Notes: generated from the sequence alone by a model not told the origin. A DNA stretch of 64,000 bases from Crocodylus rhombifer (GCA_038503035.1 JAVSML010019020.1:1-64000); one strand, 5' to 3'; numbered from the stretch's first letter, positions 1-12,659 are shown. Translations and numbers: made by a program.

Positions 1-364
1 GGGGGGGCACAGCGCAGGCAGCAGCGGGGCAAGGGGCCTGGGCCTTGCAAGCGGGGTCTGCTTCTCACCTTGACCCCCATCTCAGGGCTCACCCCAACAA
101 GTCCTTCACCCAGGTCCTCTGCCCCTGGCCCGCATTGCCCGCAGCCCCGCAACTGCGCAGCCCCTGCGCCTGCCTCGACAAGGCGGGTTTTTCACACCTA
201 AATCTGATTTTCATTAAAGACTGTTCTAAAGACTCTGCATAACCCGCACCCTTGTATAGCCCTCACCCATCCATCATGTCTGTAAAAACTTATATAGCCC
301 ATGGCCTATATGCAAGAAAATACGGTATTAGTCCTGTCCATCCATCCCTCCCCCCACCCCATAT

Positions 365-885
365 TCTGCACTGGGGAGGCCACATCTGGAGTCCTGTGTC
401 CAGTTTTGGACCCCCCACTACAGAAAGGATGTGGACACGGAGAGAGTCCAGTGGAGGTCAATGAAAATGGTATGAGGACTGAGGCACATGACTTCTGAGG
501 AAAGGCTGAGGGAACTGAGTTTATTTAGTCTGCAGAAGAGAAGACTGAAAGGGGGTTTGATAGCAGCGGTTAACTACCTGAAGGTTGGTTACAAAAAGGA
601 TGGAGCTAGACTGTTCCCAGTGGTGGCAGATGACAAAACAGGAAGACACAGTCTCAAGTTACAGCAAGGGAAGTTTAAGTTACAGATTAGGCAAAACTTG
701 CTTACTAGGAGGGTGGTAAAGCACTGAAATGAGTTATCCTGAGAGGTGGTGGAATCTCCATCCTTGGAGATTTTTAAGACCCAGCTTGACAAAGCCATAG
801 CTAGTTGGGGATTGTTCTGGTTGAGCAGAAAGTTGGACTAGATGACCTCCTGAGGTCCCTTGCAGCCTTAATTTTCTGTGATTTT
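365..885 (+). repeat. CR1 LINE, 3' end
   Basis: The classic CR1 3' consensus order is readable: a shared-frame remnant of the reverse transcriptase end, then GGTGGTGGAATCTCC, then GGACTAGATGACCTCCTGAGGTCCCTTGCAGCC, which I recognise in two adjoining pieces, and the tail TTTTCTGTGAT. It is 5'-truncated and non-coding. The CR1 subtype resembles those of crocodilians and turtles. Confidence 0.85.
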
Positions 886-1278
886 AAATTTGCCATCTAA
901 CTGGGTAGTATTTGTTATATCTCCAGTATTTTGGGGGTCTGTTGAGGTATCTGTATACAGGGACCCAAAACTGTATACAGATAATGAATGCTCTGCCTGA
1001 CATAGGCAGAAGTACATCCAGAAGAGAGGTGAATGGGGTGTGCCCTTTGTCTCTGCCAGAGTGCTACTTGTGCAGTGAGCTCTATGAGCTTACCAGCTGA
1101 CTGGCATGATCTCTGGCCAGAGCTAATGCTTTCACACAGCCCCAGAGCCCAGGGGGTGAACATTACTGGCACAATGGGTCAAAGCTCAATGTGTACCATG
1201 GTTTATGCAGTCATCACCAGCACATTTCTAGATTTTAGAACCACATTTCCTATAGTTCACTGAATTGTAATTCCTATA

Positions 1279-1630
1279 GCATGAACACCATGTGCCCCCA
1301 GAGGCTGGAGGGGGTGCAGTGAGCTCCCACAGGTAGTGGTGGCACTGTCAGCGGTGAGCAGTGAGCTCCCGCAGGCAGCCACACCACTGTTGGGGTTCGG
1401 GGGGTGGGGGGTGGCAACCGCCGGCCAGTAGTCAGCAACCACCCGCAGATACCACCAGCAGTGTTGGCAGTAGCCCGCGGCAATCGGGGACCACTCGCAG
1501 ATGATGGCAGCAGTGTTGGCAGTGGGGGGGGTGATTGCCCACAGGCACCACTGGCAGTGTCGGCGGTGGTTTTTGCAGGGGGTGCACCGCCAATCTCAGG
1601 AGGCGCACGTGCACCCTAAATGTTGCCAAT
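1279..1630. mobile_element. GC-rich DNA transposon with 8-bp TSD
   Basis: The same 8 bases, TTCCTATA, flank the segment at 1271-1278 and 1631-1638. Inside is a GC-rich body made of degenerate repeats of a CAGCAGTGTTGGCAGT-like unit, plus a right end GTGCACCCTAAATGTTGCC. That right end resembles the right end of the element at 50411-50711 (GTGCACCCCCTATGCATCGCC). An 8-bp duplication suggests hAT. No transposase is present. Confidence 0.6.
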
Positions 1631-2332
1631 TTCCTATACTTAAGTTAAAGGACAGTTAAGTGAAAGACTGCCAATTCTGCTTGTACACACAAAACTTCTC
1701 TAGGAAGAACAGCTCCAGGAAATCAATGGTGCTTAGCAGGTATGGATTAAAACACTGTTCCTCACCTAAGAATGCTTCTCAGTGTCCAAAGCACAACAAA
1801 CATCAAGTTGCAGGTGATTTAACAGTGTAAAAACAGGGTGGAGATGGCTAACTGCTTAGCAAGGGCTGAAAGACCCAAGACATAGCGTTACAAAGAGTAA
1901 AATCCTTCATAGGTTGCCAAGGGCAACAACGTTCACATTTTAAGACAGTGAATAGGGAGGGTGCAGGAAGCAATGTGGGGAAGTAGCAGGTTCATCGCAC
2001 CCACTCTAGCATCCATATATGTGCTTGTGCCCACATATGCCTATGGGTGTTGTCCCTCCCTAGCTGGCTTTGCAAACCAAGAGAAGCCAACACTCATACA
2101 GCCTGGAATGCTAAGCCCCCCCAGGGTGTGTCTTGTGATTCAGGCCCTTCTGCCATGCCTTGCAATAGCAAGAGTGCCTCTATTAATGATGATATTGGGC
2201 CAAATGCTGTGCAGGACTCCCTGTGAAGGCAGCCCCAGCTTGGAGCACTTGCAGATAGAAGGGATCCCTTTAATAACACACTTAGCCGCACTTAGCTGCT
2301 GGGCTGCTTGGTACATGTCATATGTCACCTAA

Positions 2333-2492
2333 GACAGGCAAGGTTCTTTGGGTTTATGTGATGTCTTTTATTAGACCAATGGAATAGTTGGTTGGTCTAT
2401 TCAGTTGGTCTAATAAAAGATATTACATCTACCCAAAGAACCCTGCCTGCCTATGTCCTTAGACCGACCTGGCTACAACCAACAACCCTGCA
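2333..2492. mobile_element. Palindromic Penelope-like 3' tail, 13-bp TSD
   Basis: The left half reads GGTTCTTTGGGT...TCTTTTATTAGACCAA, and the right half is its approximate reverse complement, TTGGTCTAATAAAAGA...ACCCAAAGAACC. The same tail is attached to the Penelope-like relic at 25541-26640. A perfect 13-bp duplication, ATATGTCACCTAA, flanks the unit at 2320-2332 and 2493-2505. So the inverted pair entered as one insertion, with both 3' ends facing outward. Confidence 0.75.
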
Positions 2493-4439
2493 ATATGTCA
2501 CCTAAAACCCCTTAGGGCAGTATGCTGGCCTCATTTGAATGTGTTTTGCTATTGACTCCAGCAAATCCTGGATTTTGCCCAGGATCCATAAACTTGTAAA
2601 AAAGGTATGTGTGTGTTTGATTAAATGAGTGGTGACCCCACCAGGATAAATGGATGATTTTGGAATGAGAGACAGAGTCTCACCTGGATTCCATTCTAGG
2701 TTCTCCAGTCTCCTCTCATAGACCTCACTTTGTGACATTTGGGAAGTGGACATTTGGCTTAACCCTTTCCTGTGGCAGAAAGTGATGGAGTTTAATTCTT
2801 ATACGGTTACTATGAGGTGAGAGTAACACCTCAACTTGAGCTAAAAAGGACAATGCCAGCATCCTGTTCAGCTTCTGTACAGTGATGACTTGACATGCAG
2901 AATATATATCCACAGTTTGAAGAGGGAAAAGGAGCAATAGCAAAACCATAGACAAAAATTTACTCTCCTCTTGAATTTCCCCTTGTTGACAGACATGTAA
3001 ATTATTACTGTGTAGGCAGTGTTAATTCTCTATGCTCCTATTGATTAAGAGAGGACAGAAACAGTAAAAATAGATGTCAGATTTTTCCCAGACCGATTGT
3101 CTTGGGCATTAAAATGGGGGGAGAGCAGGAAAACCTGGTAGAACTGGTTGGTGGTTGTTTTCTACAATAGACAGTGAACTCAAACAACCTTGCCTCCCTC
3201 ATGGAGACAATCATTTCAACACCAGAGGCAGAAGTTGGGGGCCATATTTGAGATTCAAGGTTAAATTTGGGAGAATTTTCTCATGTCACTCTCATAATAC
3301 CTTTTGAAACCACTTTTTCCCAAATTAACCGTTCCAAGCACATCCTATATGCCACATCTGGGACTTTCATGTAAAGATCGCTAGATCAGATATACTCAAC
3401 AGTCCAATTCCTATCTTTGAGTTTACATCTTTTTTATATTATGTAGTATGTAAAAATCCCAGTAGCCAGTCATATGATACTTTACACATATCATACAAAT
3501 CTCGCCATGTCTGAGATGCATCTGTGTGTCAATTAGAACTGTATAAACTGTATACACATATGCCTTTCATTAATAATTTGAATTGTCAGTCCACTCAAAT
3601 TAATAACATATAAACAGATGAATCTGTGTAAAGTGCATACTTTGCCATGCAGAACAAAGGTCACTGTATTTCTACTTGTTTGTTCAGTCTAGACTGGCCA
3701 AAGTCCTACTCATTTTTGTGGCAGATATTAGTGCATTTAATGGTCAACGTTTCAGGTGTTACGGTACATTGGTTAAAAAAACTGCAGAGGAAATGTATAT
3801 GTAGAGATGAGAGGCCAGTGTCTTTGCTGAGCCATGTGCACAATTCAGAATGATATGAATGAAAGGAGACCCATGTGTGCATCTCATAGCTAGATATCTG
3901 TATTGTTATTAAGATATAGCTCCAGACATGAGAGGGGTTGTTGATTAATCTTTCAGATGTGTAATGTCTAGATCACTCTGTGACAAAATGTCACAGTCCA
4001 AACCATTCAGAGCCTGATTCTGTGCTGCCTTGAATGCAAAGTTACTTCAGTTGTGACAAGAGGGCAGAAAATTTACTGGCTCTTTTGCTGTGTTGGCACA
4101 GTTACAAGTGACTGCACAAGTGCAGGACACAAGCAAATCAGATCCTAAAATGCATTTTTTTTTTCCATTCTGCAGTAAGTTAACCAGCACTGAGCACATT
4201 CTTGATGATACTTGGTGCTGTGTCTACCATGGGACTTGATTCACAGATTGCTGAGTCCAGGGCGAGTTGAGGCACTAAGTCCTTGGCAAGATCAGCGCTA
4301 TAGGCTCAGTTTAGAGCATGTTCCCATGTTAAACTGTGGCACGTGTCCATCAACTCACACTTTACGGGGGCAAAGTTATGCACTGCATGCCTTGCAAGTG
4401 CTCTTGCCTCTTTGCCCCTGCACTGTGCAGGCCTATGTG

Positions 4440-4870
4440 TGCACAAGCATGTGTGGGCTGAAGCTCACTTCATCAGAAAAGACCACAGTGTAGAGGGAGA
4501 GAAGAAATTTGAATACAAAAGACAAAGTGGGGGGGAAGCAGGGGAGGGAGAAGGGCAGTGTTGGAAGAGGCAAACAAGCAAGCAATAAATTCGTACAAAC
4601 AAAGGCGTCACAAAAACGAATCCATATAACAGGATAAGAATTATAGTTTCTGTTTAAACCATACTAAATACAATCCAGTTTATGGGTGATTTCTCTTTCT
4701 CCAATTTCCTGTTCAAACTGGTTTTTAAAGGTTTGTTGCCTAAGAAGAGCTACTCTCAGGTCAGCAATGGCGTGTCCAGTGAGGTTAAAGTGTTCTTTCA
4801 AATAGCTGACATATTCAGGTTTTGGTCTTTCACTCCAGAGTGCCTTGATCTCTATCTTTAATTTCTAGTA
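4440..4870 (-). mobile_element. Penelope-like element fragment (ORF end and 3' UTR)
   Basis: On the minus strand from about 4870 to 4670 an open stretch ends KLDCI and stop, after EHFNLTGHAIADLRVALL, which resembles the C-terminal part of the GIY-YIG endonuclease domain of Penelope-like elements. The following 3' region ends with CTGATGAAGTGAGCTT (minus strand, near 4460), a sequence seen in tails of such elements. It is heavily truncated, and the family assignment is by eye. Confidence 0.5.
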
Positions 4871-7479
4871 CTTACACTCTTACCACTGACCAGATCTAAA
4901 GTCTGGGGTGGGCTTTTGCCCATGTTGCCCCATGGTGGTGGGATTCTCCAGCCAGTATTCTTCCTAGTTCCAAGAATTAGCTTCCTACCTTACCTGCTGA
5001 GGGCTAGATTATGCAACTTGAACCCTTGTCGGATGACTGTGGGTCCAGGTGGGAGCAGTCTCCACCTATAGGGACTCCTGTTCTGACTTGTCCTTGTGCA
5101 GGTCAACCAAGAACACAGATAGTTCCTTCCCTCTCACCAGCACCTCCACATGCAAGAGGCTGAGAACAGTCTATCTCCAAGAGTGCGAGTTCATCATTCT
5201 TTGGGTAGATTGTGGGCTTTTTGAGGGTTGAAAGGATAAAAAAAGAATAAAAGCATTTTCTGTTTTAATTTTAAAAGCAATTGTAAGGAAAAAAAGAGAG
5301 GTGGAGGCTAAGGAAAAGATCAGTGGATAGAAACCTTTCCCCTCAGAGCCAGTGCCTTCCTGTCAAGTCCAGGGAAAAATGACAGGGCCTATAGAAGTTG
5401 ACTTATAAGGAGAATTGATGGGAATGAGACAAAGGTGGGCAAAGGGAGGAGTAAGTGAGGCAAAGGGACAGTAGGCTGCTCTATTACCTTTATCGGCCAT
5501 GGAAGTACTTTGCATTGCATTCATTTCCCAGCTATTCCCTGGGGGAAGATACAGCCACAAACCCAGACCAGGTATTCCAGTATTCTAGTTATAAATCATT
5601 GCCTGTCCTTAACATCCCTTCTTCTTTCTTGCCTCTTGTCTTACAAGGATCATTTCCTGTGCCCCTGGCTGCCTACAGTATGCTCAAGTGAAGTGATAAT
5701 TTGTAAAAGATAAAGAGACTAGTAATAGCCAAGGTGCCAACACTTTATTTTCCCAAAAGGGTCAAGTGCAATGGTATGTCTACTGTGTAAATGCTGACAT
5801 TGTACAGCAATTTGGAATTCCTCTCTGAATAAGCCTTCATAAAATGTTTAAATAACCACTGTGTGAGTGACCTGTCAGGAAGGATGCCCGACATTCTCAT
5901 GTCCCTTCTACTTCTTAAAACATTCTGTTCACTTCTTTTCTCCCCGTTCTTCTTGGCCAATAGCAACATATACCCCCCTGCTATGTTCACCAAATACAGT
6001 TCTCTATTTTCTCTTGAACTAAATATTTTTCCGAGCTCTTTTTTCTTCCTTTCACAGTGTTGGCCCTTTCCCCAAATTCAAAGAGCAGGCATTTTGTTTT
6101 CTATGGTTTTGCTTCAGCTGAGCATAGTTATTTAATGTTCTTTCTCTTTTCCTGAGAGGTTGCTGAAGCTGAAAGCCAGCCCAGTCCCTTGGCATTTTTT
6201 CCTAGACATTAAGTTTCTCTATGTCTTTCTTCTTTTTCGCTTTGAATAGATCTGATTTTATCCTTTCCTCCTCTAGATTCCTTTTTTACATCTACATCTT
6301 TTTAATAGCTAGTGTTAGATTCCCAGTCTCCACTAATAGTACATCCATTTGTATTCTGTGTCTATTGAGTGCCACAGTTTTGCCAACTCTCATGACTCAA
6401 TTGTGTGTTCCTTAAAGCTCCAGCCACAGGAGGCATCTGATCTACTGGGAAATTTAGCTTCCCCTGTGGAAAGTAAGTTCATTTCTAGCCCTCAAGGGCT
6501 GTGAGCAGAAACTTGAACACATTATCCAAGTGTACCCCGGAGGCTTACAAAATACACTTCAAACAAAAATCCAGTTTATTTCGTCTTGTGATTTTTAGCC
6601 AGTCTCATGATTTTGGGTGGGAATAGATGTATGATTTTTAAGTTCTTGGGGCTGGAAATACCACCTTACTGCTACAGCTTAGTGGTCAAAAGATGACCCT
6701 ATCAAGCCAAGTTTAATGGGATGCTACTCTTGAACCCCTTTTCAAGTCAGTCCTGCTGAGACACATCTGTGCCATTCCTAGCATCTGACAAAATAAGTTG
6801 TTGCCCATGAAAGCACATCCCTCTTCTGAGCTGTTTAGTCTCTAATAAGGTGCCCCCCTGCCCTACCTTCTACCTTCCACATGCCAATGAGTTCTTCTAC
6901 AGTGCTACCACCAGGAAGAGTTGAAATGCTGCTGTGCTTTCTTTTTTAAATATGCAGCACAACATGATAGAACATAAAAAAGTGACCTGCCTGACCAAGG
7001 GGATACAGAAGGGACACCAGAAATAACACAGGCAAAGGAGAGAAGGGGAAAGAAAGACAGAAAATGAGGAGGAGGAGAGAAGAAGTAATGGGGTTGTGAG
7101 AAGAGGAGTAAACAAGAGAAAACAGAAAGAAAAGAGACATTCTCAGTGGCCTTCAATTTACATGAGGTGCAGGTGTGGGAAGGCATCTCTAAGCCCATTT
7201 TTGGTCTCTGGATCTGGGAGCCAGGACAAGCCCCAGTGTGTTTTTAAAAAGCCAGAACTTGTTTGCTGCCAACTCTCCCCCTGCCTTCATTCTCTGCGCC
7301 TCCGCCCCAAACTTCTTTTTCTATGTGGAAGGGAAGAGGTGGCCTAGTGCAGATATTCACTACCTGGGGAAAGCTACTCTTTCCCCTCTTAAAGCTGTGC
7401 TGGCAGAGTACCCACAGGACTTCTCTAGGGTTTTGGGAAGTAGCAGGATACAAGACTACACTAAAGTCAAAGCCAGTCA

Positions 7480-7640
7480 AAAGGCCTGGAGGCTATTCCT
7501 GGCTCTGCTACTGACGTACTATGTAACCTCAGTCATTTCACTTCCCTGTGCCTCTGCTTCTCTGCCTCCCACCCCCTACCAGCTCTTTGGGACTAGAACT
7601 GTTTCTCACTATGTTTGTATGGGGGCTGGAACAGTGGGGT
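7480..7640 (+). repeat. MIR SINE, plus strand
   Basis: GGCTCTGCTACTGACGTACT followed by TGTAACCTCAGTCATTTCACTTCCCTGTGCCTC follows the MIR core order closely (the second stretch is interrupted by a few changes). It is ancient and diverged, as is normal for amniote MIRs. Confidence 0.75.
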
Positions 7641-8157
7641 TCACTCAGAACATGCTCTCATAGGAATAACAACAGGCCTCACTTCCCACCCTGCACAAAC
7701 TTCTGTGTCCTGCAAAATCCACCTGAGCTGTGTCACCTTTTAGACCAGAAGCAGTAGTATAACCGAACATGGGTGACTGAGCTAAGATGCCATGAGTGCT
7801 GCCTTTGTTGGGGGTGGGGGCACAAAAATAGATAGGAGTGGCTGGTATGATTGGCATTGTGGCAGTCCAGCACTGCCCCATGAGTCATGACTGCCCCAGG
7901 CACAGAGCTACCCTGTTACACTTCTGACCACAGGGGGATGCTCTGGCTCTCCATAAGCAAGTTCTAGGGCTTTTGTCTGTGGACTCCTCTTCTATAAGCC
8001 ATTCCACAAGGACTTTCCTTAACCTGTTAAAGTACCAGAGGAAGTTAAGTGGCTAGAAAGGGAACAGTACAGAAAACCTTTCCTGCCACAGGCAGTGTTT
8101 TGTGACTGCCAAAGAAGGTAGCTGCTGACTCAAGACAAGATGCTCAGGCTGTCACAG

Positions 8158-8232
8158 ATTCAAAGGCTGTAGGGATAATCTAGTCTGACCTCTTGCATAA
8201 CACAGGCAATAGGCACACAGCTGTGATGGGAC
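8158..8232 (-). repeat. CR1/L3-like fragment
   Basis: GGATAATCTAGTCTGACCTC followed by TTGCATAACACAGGCAATAG is the minus-strand image of a common CR1-group 3' region. Only about 75 bases are recognisable. Confidence 0.6.
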
Positions 8233-9874
8233 AGGGCTGAAGCACCTGCCATGACGTAGGGAAATGAAAACAAAAGCAAGCACCACCCCTATATTGTTTC
8301 CATGACAGTCATTTTCCCACTGACTTTGTAGGGCAGGCCATCAAGATTCAGTGCATCCCTCTTTCCCCGATGGCTCTGTTTCCTGCTCTCCCCCTCCTCC
8401 CTGGTTTCATTCTGAACCAGTTTACAGTGTCAGTGTTCACCTATGGCTCCTAGGCAAATCTGTGTCAAGGAACAACCCACAAGCCGAAGAGCACCCTCTC
8501 CATAGACTACTATTTAAAGTATTTCAATAGGTGGGTCTAGACTAGAGACATGTCCAAAATCACCACAGCCAAGGGGGTCTTTGCAAAGAGCTTAATAACC
8601 TTCTTGTTGCTCTGCTTGGCAGCTCCAGGCAGGCATCCCACATGCTTTAACAGCACTTTCCTTAGCAATGAAAGGGCTTTCAGTACTCTCTAATAATGAG
8701 CTTTTTCCTGTAGCCCTCACAAGGCTTTCAGCCTGCTCCAGCTGCTGCCTCTCCTTATCCGTCAGAAACATGAAGCGGTCATGCTCAGCATATCTTGTGC
8801 CTCTAATGCAACCACTCTGTCACCTTAAAAAGGGAAGCCTGGCTTTGCAAATGTTGGCTGTTTGGCTTTCTTCTTTGCAAGCACTGGGATACAAAATGGA
8901 GGAGAGGACCTTTGCTATTCCCTGCTCCGGGCAGTGTGGCATGTGGGTTAGCAGCCCATTCTGGTGTCTGGCATGATAGTGACGGGTCAGGGACTCAGTT
9001 TTGGTTCTACCTCAGTGCTCCATGCTCACTTGGGGATGGTTGGTATGCCAGGGTGTACCTGTACTCACCACAGTGTATAGCCTGTATCTCTTCCTCACTA
9101 GTCTGAGCAGCCAAGAAGGAGGCACAATGGTGGGGAATGTGGCTTCTACACTTGTGTAGCTGCCAATCATGATTTTGCCCTGAGTTGGGACCCCCATTGC
9201 CTCCCTCTTAGACAGTACCTCACCTGAAATGACCACAGGATGCAGGATTGGGTCACTCGGTCCAGTTCTCCTTTATTTTTCTGGCCCTAATCACAATGGC
9301 TCTAACCCAGCTGGCACATTTGCTCGAGGTCATTGTGACTATTATGGAAGGGATGAAGTTTTGCCCTGATTCCTTTCCCACCCACTGCAAGCTCACTGAT
9401 GTGACTGGGGCATGAGTTGCCCTCGTCCCATAATATTACACCGACTTTAATTTGATAACTGAGAAACTCCATTAGCTATGACCTCTGCTGATTTCCATGG
9501 ATTGAAACTGTGCCCTGAGTATTGAAATCAGCAGGATTTAGGCACATAGGTGTTTTTGAAATCCCATTGGGCACCTATCTGTATTTTTAGGCACTTGAAG
9601 AGCTTTGGAAATTTGGCCCCAAAGCATGTGACAACCACAAGCTCACCATGCATGGGAAATGCATGCTCAAATGCTCATACAATTTCTCTTCTGAACTGGA
9701 AACATCTGTGCAGTACTATGGACAGACTGAGAGGCACTGCTAGTTAACCCTCTTGCAGCACCATGCAAGCTATACCAGCTGATTCAGGAAGCAGCAATGT
9801 GACACAGCACAGTATGTTTGAGCCTCCCAGTCCCTGACACACTAATTTTGTGATGCAAACATGCTGTTAGGCAT

Positions 9875-10352
9875 CAGAGGCACAACAACCCAGCTGGCAC
9901 CAATGGCAGAGTCCAAATCACAGACTGGGTCAGGGTCCAAAAATCAGAAACTGAGTTACCAGATCCAAAGGGAATTTCCTAAAAAGCCAGAGTCCATAAA
10001 CAGAGCCAAGCAGGGTCAGATGCCAGAAAACCAGTACATGATTTAGAGCAGACCTTCAGAAGAACTGCTAGCTGGCCTGCAACCTGCTGCCACAGGTTGC
10101 ACCTGAATGGGGAAGGCTGCTCTCCCTAACAGCCAGTCAGGCCCTACCAATGGCTAGCTGGATCATTAGCTGGGGCAGGGCTGCCAGTTAGAGCCCCAGG
10201 CAGATGTAGCCAACTAGGCAATTAGCAGAGGCTGAGCTGTCTGCTAGCGGTGGCAGCTGGGATTTTTTCATGCCTGCCCCTGGCCCACCTGCAATTCTGC
10301 TTCCATGTGTCCACACCCCCATCACCTCCCCTCCACCCTAGTTACACTACTG
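9875..10352. mobile_element. hAT-like non-autonomous transposon
   Basis: The right end CCCTAGTTACACTACTG is the complement of the CAGTRGYGTAACTAGGG terminus known from vertebrate hAT elements, and the left end is CAGAGGCACAAC. Near-identical 8-bp duplications flank it: TTAGGCAT (9867-9874) and TTAGGCAC (10353-10360). The body is GC-rich and has no transposase. Confidence 0.65.
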
Positions 10353-10867
10353 TTAGGCACCATGGAAAACCATGCTATCAACAGCAGTAGGACAGGGCCC
10401 ATAACCCCTGGCTGCCATGGCTTTGTTTGAAGAATCAACAATACTTTCAAGGTTTAAATATTAAAATGACAGTTTGTTTACAGTGATGAAATGCTATGGT
10501 GGGGACACTGGCTCCTACGTGACATGTTATTGTGACTACAAGTCTTCTCCTGTCCTGTTACTCTGACACTGCTTTGCATTCAGGTATCCCCTGGCTTGTG
10601 TGCTCCTGCATTTCATCTTCCTCCCAAATATATTCCATTCCCAAGGGCAGCGGTGAGCACACACTCCTTTCTCCCTATCCCTGTGAACAGATTTTGATAT
10701 CCAGAGTGAAGACATTCATCCTTTATGGATTTTTAAAAATGATTCCTTCACAGAAAAAAAGAGAAAATGCTAAAAACACAGCCTAGGGACAAACATTACA
10801 CATAATAGTAACATGTAATATCATATTATATATCAATGTAATATATTAATTAATTAAGGGGTACACA

Positions 10868-10902
10868 TAATATAATATAATATAATATAATATAATATAA
10901 TC
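10868..10902. repeat. (TATAA)n microsatellite
   Basis: About seven uninterrupted copies of a TATAA pentamer, in a longer AT-only tract that begins near 10800. Confidence 0.9.
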
Positions 10903-10910
10903 CCTAGGGC

Positions 10911-11099
10911 TAGGGACAGACATTACACACAAACCAGTTTAAGTGACCAGAAAATGGTTTAAACCTGTAACAACATAAGTTCAGTGCACATAAACCAGTT
11001 TTAAAAATGGCTGAAACTGGTTTTAGATAAATCTGGTTGAATGTAGTATCAGACTTAATTGATTCGGGTCAAACAGGTTTATGCAATGTCTGTCCCAGA
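10911..11099. mobile_element. MITE with 8-bp TSD and ~30-bp inverted ends
   Basis: The left end TAGGGACAGACATT and the right end AATGTCTGTCCCAGA are complementary, and the similarity continues inward (AAACCAGTTTAA against TTAAACCTGTTT-type sequence). The duplication CCTAGGGC flanks it at 10903-10910 and 11100-11107. A further left-end copy, CTAGGGACAAACATTACACA, begins near 10784 and merges into the AT tract. An 8-bp TSD suggests hAT. Confidence 0.7.
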
Positions 11100-11531
11100 C
11101 CTAGGGCAATGGTTTTGGTGTTTACATGGAGACTAAGGGCAGCAGGTGGGTGTTTTGTAAAGCATAGTAGTAGTCAGCAGCTCCAGATTCAAATGCAGCC
11201 AAATAGCTGGTGTGCACTGGACAGGGGTTACTCCAGGGTGCCCATAAGGCAAAATGCACATTCTGTACCCCTGTGTAGCTCCCACGCAGACCTGCCTATC
11301 TGAGTAGGATAGGAATCAAGGCTCTTACTGACGTGGAAGCACGTGGGATCTTGCTTACTGAACCAATTATCTGCCCTGGCTGAAATGAGAGCTGCTTACC
11401 AAGCCCTTCTTCACAAACTGATGGCCTGGAAAGTACACCTGCCAAAGGCAAGAACAGCCGTGTGTGATAGGGACAGTGGCAGCTGAGATAAGCAGGGAAG
11501 GCCTCCTGGCCCAGCAGGGCCCCCTCCCCCT

Positions 11532-11826
11532 CCTACTGTGTACAGGCTGCCAAGGCTCCATGTTATACATGAAGGTACAGGATATAATAATGCACCATAT
11601 CTTATACCTGCAGGTGTAAGTGGGATAAAATACACACAGTGGGTGTGCCTACATGAGTTATTTACTGTGGGGATGCCTCCTACTGTGTACAGGCTGCCAA
11701 TGCTCCATGTTATATCCTGCAGGTACAGGATATAATAATGCACCATATCCTGTACCTGCATCTGTAAGTGGGAGAAAATACACACAGTGGGCATGCCTAC
11801 ATGAGTTATTTACTGTGGGGTTGCCT
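11532..11826. repeat. Two-copy tandem repeat, period 147 bp
   Basis: The block starting CCTACTGTGTACAGGCTGCC at 11532 is repeated from 11679 with few changes. Copy 2 contains a perfect 16-bp inverted repeat (11718-11733 and 11745-11760) around an 11-base loop. The block includes the first ~38 bases of the transposon at 11789-12244, so the duplication spans that junction. Confidence 0.85.
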
Positions 11827-12244
11827 AATTAGCTCTGCAGTGAATGTCTTGGCATCTACATGTGTGGCCCTATTAGGCCGCAGGAAACTGATAAATTCCA
11901 CAGCAGGTTAGTATTTGTAAATACAAGTGCTATCCTGCTGCAGAGTTTTTTACTACACATGTAGACATTGACCCATCTGGCTGCCAGCTGGCTAGCCCTG
12001 CTCTGAAACACCTTTGTGCCCCAGCCAGGCCCTCTACACAATGTTAAGCCAGGTCAGAGCAACCCCGAGCTGACAGGTTGACTCCCTGGACCCTCTGCCA
12101 GCCAGGGCTGCTCTGACCCGGCTCATGAGCTGTGGTCCTGGATGTACGTGTAAACGCGATGTACAGGAGCAATAAACTCCAGCACAATATGCACCAGAGT
12201 TTATTGCTTTGCATTAATATACATATACATGTGTAGACATGCCC
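11789..12244. mobile_element. AGN-TSD transposon, long form
   Basis: Ends GGGCATGCCTACATG and (complement) GGGCATGTCTACACATG, flanked on both sides by AGT (11786-11788 and 12245-12247). The body shares CCTAATTAGCT, TATTAGGCC and GAGTTTATTGCTTT with the element at 41524-42001. There is no coding capacity. The 3-bp duplication is like that of the PIF/Harbinger superfamily. It may be one of the crocodilian MITEs named Chompy, but I cannot verify that. Confidence 0.7.
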
Positions 12245-12442
12245 AGTAATCAGTTGCCTCCAGAAACTCCAGTGTAATCTCTAGCTGGTCTTCTGTCCAG
12301 TTGTACAGTGCTGTGTTGGACCTATGCCTGGAAGAGGGAAAGCAAGTGATGTGTGCAAGTTGTTGACTTGTCTCAGCCCCTTCCTGCATTCTCCAGCACT
12401 CGGAGATGGATGATGACTGCATAGCTATTTCATCCACTCTCT

Positions 12443-12656
12443 TGCCGTGTCTACACAAGACACTACTGCACAGTAGCATCGGGGGGCACTAACTGTGATG
12501 CAATGCTGCTGCACAGTAGTGTCAGGAAAAAAACGTGTGGGGATGCTACTGTGCAGTAACACTGGTTATTGTGCAGTCATTTAGTACTTGGTTATGCAAG
12601 TACTAGATGATTGTGCAGTAACAACTGCACAGTCTGCCACTCATGTAGACACGGCC
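12443..12656. mobile_element. AGN-TSD MITE, short form
   Basis: The termini GCCGTGTCTACA (12444-12455) and TGTAGACACGGC (12644-12655) are perfectly complementary. Both sides carry TCT (12440-12442 and 12657-12659). The interior has repeated CTGCACAGTAG motifs shared with the copies at 45693 and 58050. Confidence 0.8.
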
Positions 12657-12659
12657 TCT

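Larger units (their letters stand above)
886..9866. other. Upstream intergenic DNA, left part; no gene seen
   Basis: Apart from the listed repeats, 1-364, 886-1270, 1639-2319, 2506-4439, 4871-7479, 7641-8157 and 8233-9866 hold only short random open frames. I see no splice-flanked coding pattern, RNA gene or strong CpG cluster. The stretch is AT-rich, with poly-T and poly-A runs. Confidence 0.6.

Noticed and set aside
365..885. The 79-codon frame at 488-727 as a small gene
   Set aside because: It is the decayed CR1 3' region.
11780..12250. Inverted repeats as a CRISPR-like or bacterial feature
   Set aside because: The window is vertebrate nuclear DNA with introns and LINEs. There are no regular repeat-spacer units.
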